Part shown: positions 1 through 11,605 of the stretch, piece by piece
Layout: every line of letters begins with the position of its first letter
Numbering within the stretch: position 1 is the first letter of the stretch
Source of the DNA: Triticum aestivum
Lineage: Eukaryota; Streptophyta; Magnoliopsida; Poales; Poaceae
Direction of reading: 5' to 3'
DNA length: 64,000 nt
Assembly: GCF_018294505.1 (NCBI RefSeq)
Contig: NC_057811.1
Coordinates: 28,587,298 to 28,651,297 of the forward strand
Translations under genes and position numbers: made by a program
Notes under the pieces: model-generated
Told to the model about the DNA's origin: nothing
What the model saw: the letters and a program-made list of their open reading frames with translations, nothing else
The model's database searches: none

Positions 1-40
<40 letters not shown>
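1..40. repeat. (ATCT)n microsatellite, end of an upstream unit
   Basis: Ten perfect ATCT repeats run directly into the sequence that starts every duplicated unit. The same junction recurs at 24670/24671 and 49449/49450, so this is most likely the tail of the microsatellite that closes a further unit lying upstream of the window. Confidence 0.95.
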
Positions 41-41
<1 letters not shown>

Positions 42-105
42 AAGGAAATATGCCCTAGATGCAATAATAAAGTTGTCATTTATATTTCCTTATATCATGA
101 TAAAC
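41..105 (+). mobile_element. Copia-LTR-like terminal fragment, unit A
   Basis: The segment beginning AAAGGAAATATGCCCTAGA and continuing with an ATAATAAAG and TATCATGATAAA pattern resembles the first bases of a common Triticeae copia LTR, lacking its first few bases. The resemblance is from memory of the family, not a search. It is followed by a 7-bp-arm hairpin at 118-133. Confidence 0.4.
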
Positions 106-138
106 TAGCGGAGTCACCCGCGCATTTGCGCGGCTAGA

Positions 139-1688
139 TTGACTACATATATTGTCATATTTGGGATTATTTTTCTATGCCAATTTTATGGCCACTTACT
201 CAGATATTATCTAATTGAATTTACCACCACCATATGTTATATCCATAGATTAGAATTAAAAGGCAACTTTCGACAAAACATGGACAGATTATTGAGTGCT
301 CAGAAGACGGACGCAATATCATATATAGACTTCTATACCAATCTTCATGGTTCCCATCTTTGATCCTCTCCTCGACCCTTGGTATCTATCTTTGCACCCA
401 ATATGTCTTTGGAGTTCCAAGAATTGAATCTTAGCATGAATGGCTTCAATGTGTACCAAATGTTCTCTTGTTCCTCCCAAATTAATTACTGGTTGCATTC
501 TTAGTTGCTTTGACATTCTTGGTTAATGCAATGTCTTGCCTACCAATATATGCATCCACACACGATCATATTTATATGACCACTTACCTCTGTATTCTGG
601 TATTTGTGCTTCAGAATTTTTCTCTCATTCAGTTTATTCATAGATTAAAAACGTCGATCGTTTCTTTATTGGTTTGCATTATCTTGTTTGCCGAACGTAA
701 GCATCCACAGATGCTCGTCATGATATGATTGGTCATCATTGTATATTTGTATTTGTGTGTTGATAGCTTAAGGATTTTCTCGGATTCACTTCATAGTTTA
801 AGGATTTTCTCGCGTTCAATTTATTCTACCTTATTCATTTTCATGTTTCTTTATTGCATTTATATCAATTCTTACAATATATTTTCCAAGATATGAACTC
901 AACTACTAATTATGTAGTTTTTCATCAAAATTTACATGTAAAAATGGTACAAATGCATAAACATGATAAAAATATATATCATATTCCATTGAGAGATCGC
1001 CCATTTAAAAAAACACGTTGACTTACAAAAAGGACAATTCAAGCTGCATGTACGTCCGACTCATGTTTACCTGACAATGTCGATGTTGATTTCAGCAGTA
1101 AATGAGCTGTGTGTGACCTTTGCGCTTTCCGGTATTCTTCTATCCTGTGTGCTTTATGATCAATTTGTTGTGCTTAGTACTGGACACTGGAGTATACTAT
1201 CATATTTGGTACAAATAAATCTGAACTACTATAGTTATGATCCACTGTATAGTTAATGTGGTGGTAATTAATATATGTGATTAAATACTTGCGCTCCTTA
1301 GGTGGGGAGTTGGATTTGTATTTCCCTAAAATAAATTTCAGATTTCGTAATAGTGGTGAAGCCAGCCGGAAGAACCTCTACGTCATTATTAATTTTGGTG
1401 ATATTTTTCTTCATAGTGTAGAATAATTTTAGTGCTTATTCCGCAAAAAATATGGCCTCAACTGACCCCATAGCTTGTATGTTGCGCCACCACTGTTTCC
1501 TATATCTTATTACATCCGTTGTTTTTAGATCTTGATGCATAACTTTGACAATTTTTAATAGATATGTGTCTGTATAAAAATTATAAATGCTATGATAATT
1601 TGATTAATTATGATGAATAAAATGTTATTGCTCTGACTTGATCCCTCTAGAATTTTCCAAAATTTCACATTACAGTTGTAGTAGTGCA
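139..1688. other. AT-rich spacer, no gene recognised, unit A
   Basis: About 1.5 kb of AT-rich DNA with only short unconvincing reading frames. A 16-bp motif TTAAGGATTTTCTCGG recurs imperfectly at about 767-815. No known protein, RNA gene or transposon end was recognised. The counterparts are 24769-26321 and 49548-51100; they have diverged evenly, without the codon-position pattern expected of a conserved protein. Confidence 0.6.
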
Positions 1689-3222
1689 TGCTACCTCTTG
1701 AGCATTGCGTTAGTTTTCCCTTGAAGAGGAAAGGGTGATGCAGTAAAGCAGCGTCAGTATTTCCCTCAGTTTTTGAGAAGCAAGGTATCAATCCAGTAGG
1801 AGGCCACGCACGAGTCCCTCGCACCTACACAAACAAATAAAATCCTCGCAACCAACGCAATAAAGGGGTTGTCAATCCCTTCACGGTCACTTACGAAAGT
1901 GAGATCTGATAGATTTGATAAGATAATATTTTTGGTATTTTTATGATAAAGATGCAACGTAAAGAAAGCAAAATAAAAACAGCGCTAGAAATAGCTTGTT
2001 GACGGGAGATTAAATATGATGGAAAATAGACCGGGGGGCCGTAGGTTTCACTAGTGGCTTCTCTCGAGAGCATAAGTATTTCGGTGGGTAGACAAATTAC
2101 TGTTGAGCAATTGACAGAATTGAGCATAGTTATGAGAATATCAAGGTATGATCATGTATATAGGCATCACGTCCGAGGCAAGTAGCCCGACTCCTGCCTG
2201 CATCTACTACTATTACTCCACACATCGACCGCTATCCAGCATGCATCTAGAGTATTAAGTTCAAAAGAACAGAGTAACGCTTTAAGTAAGATGACATGAT
2301 GTAGAGGGATAAACTCATGCAGTATGATATAAACCCCATCTTGTTATGCTCGATGGCAACAATACAATACGTGCCTTGCTGCCCCTACTGTCACTGGGAA
2401 AGGACACCGCAAGATTGAACCCAAAGCTAAGCACTTCTCCCATCGCAAGAAAGATCAATCTAGTAGGCCAAACCAAACTGATAATTTGAAGAGACTTGCA
2501 AAGATAACCAATCATACATAAAAGAATTCAGACAAGATTCAAATATTGTTCATAGATAAACTTGATCATAAACCCACAATTCATCGGTCTCAACAAACAC
2601 ACCGCAAAAGAAGATTACATCGAATAGATCTCCACAAGAGAGGGGGAGAACATTGTATTGAGATCCAAAAAGAGAGAAGAAGCCATCTAGCTAATAACTA
2701 TGGACCCGAAGGTCTGAGGTAAACTACTCACACATCATCGGAGAGGCTATGGTGTTGATGTAGAAGCCCTCCATGATCGATGCCCCCTCCGGCGGAGCTC
2801 CGGAAAAGGCCCCAAGATGGGATCTCATGGGTACAGAAGGTTGCGGCGATGGAATTAGGTTTTTGGCTCCGTATCTGGTAGTTTTGGGGGTACGTAGGTA
2901 TATATAGGAGGAAGAAGTACGTCGGTGGAGCAACGTGGGCCCCACGAGGGCGCGCCCCCTACCTCATGCCTTCCTGGTAGATTTCTTGACGTAGGGTCCA
3001 AGTCCTCTAGATCACGTTCGTTCCCAAAATCACGTTTCCGAAGGTTTCATTCCGTTTGGACTCCGTTTGATATTCTTTTTCTGTGAAACTCTGAACTAGG
3101 CAAAAAACAGCAATTCTGGGGTGGGCCTCCGGTTAATAGGTTAGTCCCAAAAATAATATAAAAGTGTATAATAAAGCCCATTAATGTCTAAAACAGAATA
3201 TAATAACGTTGGAGACGTATCA
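1689..3222 (-). mobile_element. 3' LTR of Athila-like gypsy retrotransposon, unit A
   Basis: Read on the minus strand, the LTR starts TGATACGTCTCCAACG at 3222 and ends AAGAGGTAGCA at 1689, so it has TG...CA ends and is about 1.53 kb. A purine-rich tract reading AAGCTTGGAGATGC lies just outside the start, as expected for the polypurine tract beside a 3' LTR. The sequence matches what I know of the Fatima/Sabrina group of Triticeae gypsy LTRs; the exact family name is uncertain. A promoter-like TATATATAGGAGGAAG region is visible at 2897-2916. Confidence 0.8.
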
Positions 3223-6023
3223 AGCATCTCCAAGCTTAATTCCTGCTCGTCCTCGAGTAGGTAAATGATAAAAACAGAATTTTTAATGTGGAATGCTACT
3301 TGGCATAATTTGAATGTAATTCTCTTAATTGTGGTATGAATATTTAGACCCGAAAGATTCAAGACAAAAGTTTAATATTGACATAAAAATAATAATACTT
3401 CAAGCATACTAACTAAGCAATTATGTCTTCTCAAAATAACATGGCCAAAGAAAGTTATCCCTACAAAATCATATAGTCTAGCTATGCTCTATCTTCACCA
3501 CACAAAGTATTTAAATTATGCACAACCCCGATGACAAGCCAAGCAATTGTTTCATACTTTTGATGTTCTCAAACTTTTTCAATCTTCACGCAATACATGA
3601 GCATGAGCCATGGACATAGCACTATATGTGGAATAGAATGGTGGTTGTGGAGAAGACAAAAAAGGAGAAGATAGTCTCACATCAACTAGGCGTATCAACG
3701 GGCTATGGAGATGCCCATTAATAGATATCAATGTGAGTGAGTAGGAATTGCCATGCAACAGATGCACTAGAGCTATAAGTATATGAAAGCTCAACAAAAG
3801 GAACTAAGTGGGTGTGCATCCAACTCACTTGCTCATGAAGACCTAGGGCATTTTGAGGAAGCCCATCATTGGAATATACAAGCCAAGTTCTATAATGAAA
3901 ATTTCCCACTAGTACATGAAAGTGATATCATAGGAGACTCTCTATCATGAAGATCATGGTGCTACTTTGAAGAACAAGTGTGGTAAAACGATAGTAACAT
4001 TGTCCCTTCTCTCTTTTTCTCTCTTTTTTATTTGGGTCTTTTATCCTTTTTTTATGGCCTCTTTTTTTTTAGTCCGAAGACTCATCACGACTTGTGGGGG
4101 AATCATAGTCTCCATCATCCTTTCCTCACTTGGGACAATGCTCTAAAAAAATGATGATCATCACACTTTTATTTACTTACAACTCAACAATTACAACTCA
4201 ATACTTAGAACAAAATATGACTCTATGTGAATGCCTCCGACGGTATATCGTGATATGCAATGAATCAAGAGTGACATGTATGAAAGAATTATGAACGGTG
4301 GCTTTGCCACAAATACAATGTCAACTACATGGTCATGGAAAGCAATATGACAATGATGGAGTGTGTCATAATAAACTGAACGGTGGTAAGTTGCATGGCA
4401 ATATATCTCGGAATGGCTATGGAAATGCCACGGTAGGTAGGTATGGTGGCTGTTTTGAGGAAGGTATATGGTGGGTGTATGATACCGGCGAAAAGTGCGC
4501 GGTATTAGAGAGGCTAGCAATGGTGGAAGGAAGAAAGTGCGTATAATCCATGGACTCAACATTAGCCATAAAGAACTCATATACTTATTGCAAAAATCTA
4601 CAAGTTATCGAAGCAAAGTATTACCCGCATCATTCTAGGGGGATAGATTGGTAGGAAAAGACAATCACTCGTCCCCGACCGCCACTCATAAGGAAGACAA
4701 TCAATAAATAAATCATGCTCCGACTTCATCACATAACGGTTCACCATACGTGCATGCTAAGGGAATCACAAACTTTAACACAAGTATTTCACAAATTCAA
4801 AACTACTCAACTAGCATGACTCTAATATCACCATCTCCATATCTCAAAACAATTATCAAGTATCAAACTTCTCATAGTATTCAACACACTCATAAGATTT
4901 TTTTACTAATCTTGAGTGCCTATCATAATTAAAGCAAATTACCACGCTGTTTTGTAGGACTATCAAAATAATCTAAGTGAATCATGAGAGAACAATAGTT
5001 TCTATAAAACAAAACCACCACCGTGCTCTAAAAGATATACGTGAAGCACTAGAGCAAAAACTATATAGCTCAAAGGATATAAGTGAAGCACATAGAGTAT
5101 TCTAACAATTTCTGAATCATGTGTGTCTCTCTCAAAAGGTGTGTACTGCAAGGATTATTGTGGCAAACTAACAAATAAAGACTTCAAATAATACAAGACG
5201 CTCCAAGCAAAACACATATCATGTGGTGAATAAAAATATAGCTCCAAGTAAAGTTACCGATGGAAGTAGACGAAAGAGGGGATGCCTTCCGGGGCATCCC
5301 CAAGCTTTGGGTTTTAGGTGTCCTTAGATTATCTTGGTGTGCCATGGGCATCCCCAAGCATAGGCTCTTGCCACTCCTTGTTTCATAATCCATCAAATCT
5401 TTCACCCAAAACTTGAAAACTTCACAACACAAAACTCAGCAGAAAATCTCGTGAGCTCCGTTAGCAAAAAACAAAACACCACTTCAAGGTACTGTAATGA
5501 ACTCATTCTTTATTTATGTTGGTGTTAAACCTACTGTATTCCAACTTCTGTATGGTTTATAAACTATTTTACTAGCCATAGATTCATCAAAATAAGCAAA
5601 CAACACACGAAAAACAGAATCTGTCAAAAACAGAACAGTCTGTAGTAATCTGTAACTAACGCAATTTTCTGGGACTCCAAAAATTGACCCAAAATAGGAA
5701 GACCTAGACAATTTTTTTATTGATCAGCAGCAATTGGAATTAATATTTTATCACGTCCTGGTGATTTTTAACAATTATTTTCGTGAACAGAAAGTTTCTG
5801 GAATTTTCAGCAAGATCAAATAACTATCATCCAAGAAGATCCTATAGGTTAAACTTGGCACAAACACTAATTAAAACATAAAAACACATGTAACCAGAGG
5901 CTAGATCAAATATTTATTCCTAAACAAAAGAAAAAATCATAAAAACTAAAAATAAAATTGGGTTGCCTACCAACAAGCGCTATCGTTTAACGCCCCTAGC
6001 TAGGCATAATAGCAATGATAGAT
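3223..6023 (-). mobile_element. Non-coding 3' internal region of the Athila-like element, unit A
   Basis: About 2.8 kb between the protease remnant and the 3' LTR. In an autonomous gypsy element this space would follow reverse transcriptase, RNase H and integrase; none of these is recognisable here on either strand. Short open frames (for example 4191-4580 and 4298-4546) overlap each other on opposite strands and look accidental. The element is therefore internally deleted or a non-autonomous derivative. Counterparts: 27872-30675 and 52643-55428. Confidence 0.65.
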
Positions 6024-6542
6024 CTAGGTATTGCCATCTTTGGTAGGCAATCCATAAGTGGCTCTCATAATAGATTCATAAGGTAATTTTATTTTCTTTC
6101 TAGGGAAGTGTTCCATGCCTTTCCTTAATGGAAATTGGAATCTAATATTCCCTTCCTTCGTATCAATAATTGCACCAATCGTTCTAAGGAAAGGTCTACC
6201 AAGAATAATAGGACATGAAGGATTGCAATCTATATCAAGAACAATAAAATATATGGGCACATAATTCCTATTTGCAACAATAAGAACATCATCAATTCTT
6301 CCCATAGATTTCTTAATGGTGGAATCCGCAAGGTGCAAGTTTAAAGAGCAATCATCAAAATCACGGAAACCTAGCAAATCGCACAAAATCTTTGCAATCG
6401 TGGAAACACTAGCACCCAAATCACACAAAGCATAGCATTCATGATCTTTAATTTTAATTTTAATAGTAGGTTCCCACTCATCATAAAGTTTTCTAGGGAT
6501 AGAAACTTCCAACTCAAGTTTTTCTTCATAAGATTGCATCAA
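6024..6542 (-). pseudogene. Athila-like retrotransposon aspartic protease domain, unit A
   Basis: A 172-codon open frame with the retropepsin-like pattern ALCDLGASVSTI, followed about 80 residues later by ILGRPFLRT, the usual second hallmark of plant retrotransposon proteases. The DLG in place of DTG/DSG is normal for the Athila lineage. It overlaps the end of the gag frame by four bases (ATGA). No reverse transcriptase follows, so it cannot be part of a working polyprotein. Unit A has Ala where B and C have Pro after STI. It probably served maturation of Gag in the ancestral element. Confidence 0.75.
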
Positions 6543-7921
6543 AGCATCAACGATATGTTTAGTAAGGCTTTATTTTGACTATAAGCATGTGGAGAATTTA
6601 GCACGGATTGCAACAAGGAAATACAATCTATCAAAGAGCAATTATCATAATTAAATTCCTAGAAATCCAAAATAGTGGGTTCATTAATATCTAGAGTTTT
6701 GATTTCTTCAATCCCACTTTTACCATTTTTTGCATCAAGATCTAAAAACTCCGAATTTTTGGAACGCCTTCTAGGTAGAGGTGGATCATATTCAGTCCCA
6801 TCATTATCAAGATTCATATTGCAAAACAAAGATTTAATAGGGGACACATCAATAACTTTTAGATCTTCATCTTTATTTTCATAGAAACTAGAAGAACACG
6901 CTTTCACAAAACAATCTTTCTTAGCACGCATCCTAGCGGTTCTTTCTTTGCACTCATCAATGGAAATTCTCATGGCCTTGAGAGACTCATTGATATCATG
7001 CTTAGGAGAAATTGTATCAGCGTTCCTAGCCAATTCATCAAATTTAAGCAATTTTTCTTCAAGCAAAGCATTGAAATTGTTTTGCGAATTCATAAATTCT
7101 TTAACACTAGTCTCAAATTCAGAAGGCATCTTATTAAAATTTCCATAATAATTGTTGTAGGAATTACCATAATTATTAGAGGAATTACTAGGATACGACC
7201 TTGGATTAAAGTTTCCTCTATACGCGTTGTTACCAAAATTATTCCGACCAACAAAATTCACATCCATAGATTCATTATTATTCTCAATCAAAGTAGACAA
7301 AGGCATATCATTAGGATCAGAAGAAACACTTTTATTAGCAAATAATTTCATAAGTTCATCCATCTTTCCACTCAAAACATTAATTTCTTCTATCGCATGC
7401 ACTTTTTTATTAGTGGATTTTTCGGTGTGCCATTGAGAATAATTAACTATAATATTATCTAGGAGTTTAGTAGCTTCTCCTAAAGTGATTTCCATAAAAG
7501 TGCCTCCCGCGGCCGAATCTAAAAGATTTCTAGAAGAAAAATTCAATCCGGCATAAAATTTTTGTATAATCATCCACAAATTCAAACCATGAGTAGGGCA
7601 ATTACGTATCATTAATTTCATCCTCTCGCAAGCTTGTGCAACATGTTCATGATCAAGTTGCTTAAAATTCATAATATCATTTCTAAGAGAGATGATCTTA
7701 GCGGGAGGAAAATACTTAGAGATAAAAGCATCTTTGCACTTATTTCAAGAATCACTACTATTTTTAGGCAAAGACAAAAACCAAGCTTTAGCACGATCTC
7801 TAAGCGAAAAAGGAAATAGCTTCAATTTAACAATATCTTTGTCCACATCTTTCTTCTTTTGCATATCACACAAATCAACGAAGTTGCCATGTCTAGGAAT
7901 GCTTGAAGCTTCAAAGATTTC
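6539..7921 (-). pseudogene. Athila-like retrotransposon gag, unit A
   Basis: The readable frame starts inside the gag domain at 7921 (EIFEASSIPRHGNF) and runs through SLRDRAKAWFLSLPK, the conserved retrotransposon gag core, then KYFPPAKIISLRNDIMNFKQ and an Asn/Gly/Tyr-rich stretch. A TGA at 7745-7747 replaces the Trp expected in the family motif DSWNKCKD; the same stop is in units B and C. Unit A has a second stop at 6659-6661 (Lys to TAG), so its longest frame is 6659-7672, 337 codons. The N-terminus, primer site and 5' LTR are missing: the element is truncated at about 7930. Confidence 0.8.
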
Positions 7922-10490
7922 CTATAATACAACATGCCTCTAACTATTCACAATAAGAAAAACATGTAAATGCGGAATCAACCAAATGATGGTAAATTGT
8001 AGTTGATTTTGGCCAAGCAAACGTGAGATGAAAGAAACATACATGAGTGAACATCACGATTGGATGTTTTATTCAAATTTAACAGGTTAAACTCACCAAA
8101 TCCATCTGGATATTTAGTATTAAACTTTAACAGATGGTCAGTTGTAGCTAGATTCACACCACTGAAGCAAAATTCCATCTGCCACGGTTACATCACACCA
8201 TCTTTTCATCGTTACTATTTAAATTCCAAATGCCTGCAACTCATTTTTTTGTTATGATGTATGCATGATTTTTAACTCAAGAGGAAGAGGGGAAACTAAA
8301 TCCAAGAAAAGAACACCAAGGAAGCATCCAAAATAGAGAAAGGAAAAATCCAAAATAGAGGCAGAATCGAAGGGAAGAAACCCCATAAAAAATAGGAGAT
8401 CAAACGGTGAAAAAAATCTAAGAGTCAAACAATTCCAGGTAAGACCAAATCGACGGCAAAATAGCACAAGAGGGACTCACATTAACAGGTATACCAGGTA
8501 TACCAATTCAGAAAGAAGTGTAAAGCGAACAGTGCAATGGACCACTAGTATAAATTGGATGTACACAAACATGGGACTTAAACAGGAACTGCGAGATGCA
8601 GGGTTCACGTGCAAACCCAAAAAACGGAAAACTGAAACCCACAACAAGATTTTATCTTCATGTTTGTGTATTAGTTGCTTCTTCCGAATCCCCACCTATC
8701 AAGCGTTTTCTCTGAATAAACAAACAGAATAGTATTCTCTGAATTATACTGTACAACGGTATTTAACAAAGCGACTGGAATTAACAATATTATGAGCTAT
8801 TGGCTTTTTAGTCAGGTAAATATCATTCTTAAGACTACGGAAAACAGCAGGCGGCGAAGAAAACATCTATTGATGAGAACTATACACATACTTAAGAAGG
8901 AAGTGACATCTATGGTAGCAGAACATATATCAAGCTGTTGCAGCTACATTAGCAGTTTAGCACAGTTCCTCCATAATACACAGGCTAGTGTAATTTCACA
9001 AATACAATAAGCTAACAATATATATTTGGTAGATGGAAATGGCTGGATCATGACCAATATACCATTACACATCCGATGATGCAAATAAAGAAACGAGGCC
9101 CAACAATAGTGGAAAATAAACCACAATAGAACATGTATTTGGCGAAACCTCCATACTGCAATATCAAACATGAATTGAAATTAACAATCTAGCAAAAAAA
9201 CATGACAGATGCAGTCTTGGTCATTTTTCCTTTTGTGACATCCCCTAAAAAAGTAAAAACAATGTTGTTCGTATTTTACCAGAGATACACTGAGCTGGGA
9301 CAATTCGGTCTGAAATAAAATATGATGGCTTCGGAGGATTCGGAAGGCAAGAAATTTGCTTTCTTCCAACATATATGGTCTGCTGAACTAAACTTCGTTT
9401 CAACGGGCTTTGGCAAAAATTTGTAACTGCAAACATCAACTTGTGTGCCCGTCCTACGTCAAACTTTAACCCTGACGGATTAAATATTTTAGGTTAGGCT
9501 GAGATCAGTGTACTTTATGAGTGTTAAGTGTACTTTCTAAATAGCAGAGAAACCATAACATCTAAGCACAACCCAGCAACTTGTACAAGCTAACATCAAA
9601 TCTGAAAGAGGAAATGTCGAGAACAGGTGAAGGTACCATGATCCACGACTGAGCAAAGTTATCTATAATCCTCGGTGAATATCATAAATTAGGATCAACT
9701 ACGCTGAAGAACAAACGGGAAAGGAACCTAGAAAGATCTTCTGCCGGTAGAATATAACTGATACACTATCCTCATTCTCGAGATCAAGGTCGTTTCTTGA
9801 ATTGCAGTTTCCTCACTGTAGTATGGGGTCATTACACTGCGAAGAACAAAGTGTCATATGAATCATTTAGAGCCCAATATTTTTCACTGAAACTCTTATG
9901 ATCACATAACGAATTTAAACATAAGGTTTATTAGATATTTGTTGTTGTGAACAGATAATATATTTCTGGTGTTGACAATGTTTTGATTATGGATGCACTT
10001 CAAGATGGGTGGCACAGATTCTGTTGTACAGGCCTCCACCTGGAATTTCATCACTTGTTATTTTTGTTTTAGAATGTCTAGGTGCATTTTTCCTTTAAGG
10101 TGGAAACAGATGTACTTGTATAAGCAACAAGAATACAAAGCGCCACTGCCATACATTGTGGAAGTTCAGTGCTTCTGTTTACAAAATCTGCTTCCCAAAA
10201 CAGAAGGATTTATAATTTTTTATTACAATCAAGCGGACATGAGCTGATGAGTACAGATGTAGACATGTACTGAGAGCAGCACCCTTTCAAAAGTGGATCA
10301 TTTACAAGTTGGATAGTTTGATGGTCTGAAATTAGTGGTCGTGTTTCAGAATTGTTATCGAATAGTAGGGGATATATATTAACTTCTGAAATTAGTGGCT
10401 GTTTGTCAGAACTGTTATCGAATAACAGAGCACATATATTAACTTCAATAAGTGGAGTAATATTTTTGGATTCGCTGTGAGGAAAGATTA
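7922..10490. other. Unrecognised spacer, unit A
   Basis: About 2.5 kb without recognised genes. Short frames at 8252-8467 (minus, 71 codons) and 9993-10247 (plus) persist in the other units, but they match no family I know and persistence over young duplicates is weak evidence. A 60-bp direct repeat lies at its end (10324-10455). The region could contain remnants of the LIMR-like gene's 3' part or its introns, but I could not identify any exon. Confidence 0.5.
10324..10455. repeat. 60-bp tandem repeat, about 2.2 copies, unit A
   Basis: TCTGAAATTAGTGG recurs at 10325 and 10385, followed each time by a diverged TTATCGAATA...ATATATTAACTTC block. The period is exactly 60 bp (20 codons), and on the minus strand it sits inside a 94-codon open frame (10210-10494) giving a repeated PLISEVNIYPLLFDN-type peptide. 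Units B (from about 34788) and C (from about 59804) retain it. Confidence 0.75.
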
Positions 10491-10504
10491 CCAAAACAAA
10501 ACAG

Positions 10505-11245
10505 AAGTGAGTGCGAGGACCCAGATCAAGGCGCTCTTGAGCCTCTTCCCGACCGACCTAGATGCAGGAGCAGAACACGGCGGATCTAATCAGCCAACGA
10601 ATAAAGCTGAGGCAGGTAGAGGAAGTAAGGGAGGAAGAAGACTGACTTTTCCTGGTCGCCCTCGTAGTAGAACCTGTGTTTTGATTTTCGGCCGAAAAAA
10701 GTGGATTTCGGCCATCTCGGCCTGGGGCGAAAAGTGTATTTAGGCCGAAATTGTTCAAATTTAGCAAATTTTGGTCAAATTTAAGTCAAATTGCAGTCAA
10801 AATTTGGTCAAATTTCAGCCGAAATTTTTGAAAATGGCCGAAATTCGGCCATCTCAGCCTAGGGAGAAAAAAAAGCTCAAACCGAAAATCAAAACACAGA
10901 GTAGAACATGGCGAACAGGATGACGAGGAAGACGAGGACAGCGTCGAGGATGTAGACGACGAGCCAGAGCGTGTTCATGGGCAGGATCAAGCATGGGCAG
11001 GATAAGGGCGCAGGCCCCGTTGTAGGCGGCGTGCTTGCAGGCCTGGCGGTTGGCGACGTCGGCGGGGAGCATGAGGATGGCGAGGACGGCGACGGTGATG
11101 CCGAGCACGACGACGAGCTTGAGGAAGTAGGCCTGGTTGGCATCATCCGGCTGCTGGTAGTTGACGAGCAGGTAGACGCTGACGAGGAGCACCAGGATGC
11201 TGACCACCGCCGCCACGATCACTAGCGCCACGTTAAAAACCCCAT
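10505..11245 (-). pseudogene. LIMR/LMBR1-like membrane protein, 5' fragment, unit A
   Basis: The minus strand encodes the start of a plant LIMR family protein (multi-pass LMBR1-like): LALVIVA-type first helix, YLLVNYQ, DDANQAYF, ILMLPADVANRQAC, YNGAC, then, after a frame change, LWLVVYILDAVLVFLVI. A second exon reads SVGKRLKSALIWV at about 10557-10517, joined by an 89-bp GT-AG intron (10558-10646) in a phase that rebuilds the family order. Lesions: one base is missing just after the ATG at 11243-11245, an extra copy of a 16-bp CCTGCCCATG-containing block shifts frame, and a 226-bp MITE splits exon 1. Later exons are not seen. The family identification is from memory and strong. Confidence 0.8.
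10674..10899. mobile_element. hAT-like MITE inserted in the LIMR pseudogene, unit A only
   Basis: A 226-bp insertion with perfect 18-bp terminal inverted repeats (CTGTGTTTTGATTTTCGG and its complement) flanked by an 8-bp direct repeat AGTAGAAC (10666-10673 and 10900-10907). Eight-base duplications are typical of hAT elements. The interior is rich in TTCGGCC motifs and has no coding potential. Unit B has an unoccupied site at about 35117-35126. Confidence 0.88.
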
Positions 11246-11605
11246 CTCCTCGGGGCTCCGGTCCCGGTTCCGGCCCGCCGCCTCGCCCCCATTGGTCGGT
11301 CAGATCTCTCTGTCCCTAGAGGCGGGGGGACACAGGCTAGGGTTTGGGCGTGGGCGGGGAATAGGCTGCTATGGTGCCGGCAGCGGGGCGTGTAGGAGAG
11401 AAGGATTAGGAGGAATAATTCACCACACTTTGCTTAAGCTCTCGGCTGGTTCTTATGTATAGATTACAGGGCCAGCCAGGGAGATCATGGGGTGATCCAC
11501 TACCTGGGATCGTGCGCCACGATCACTACATGCGTGCGCCACGATCATATACACACACGCTACACCTAGTGTCTACGCAACTACGGTATAGCAGTACAGT
11601 ACAGT

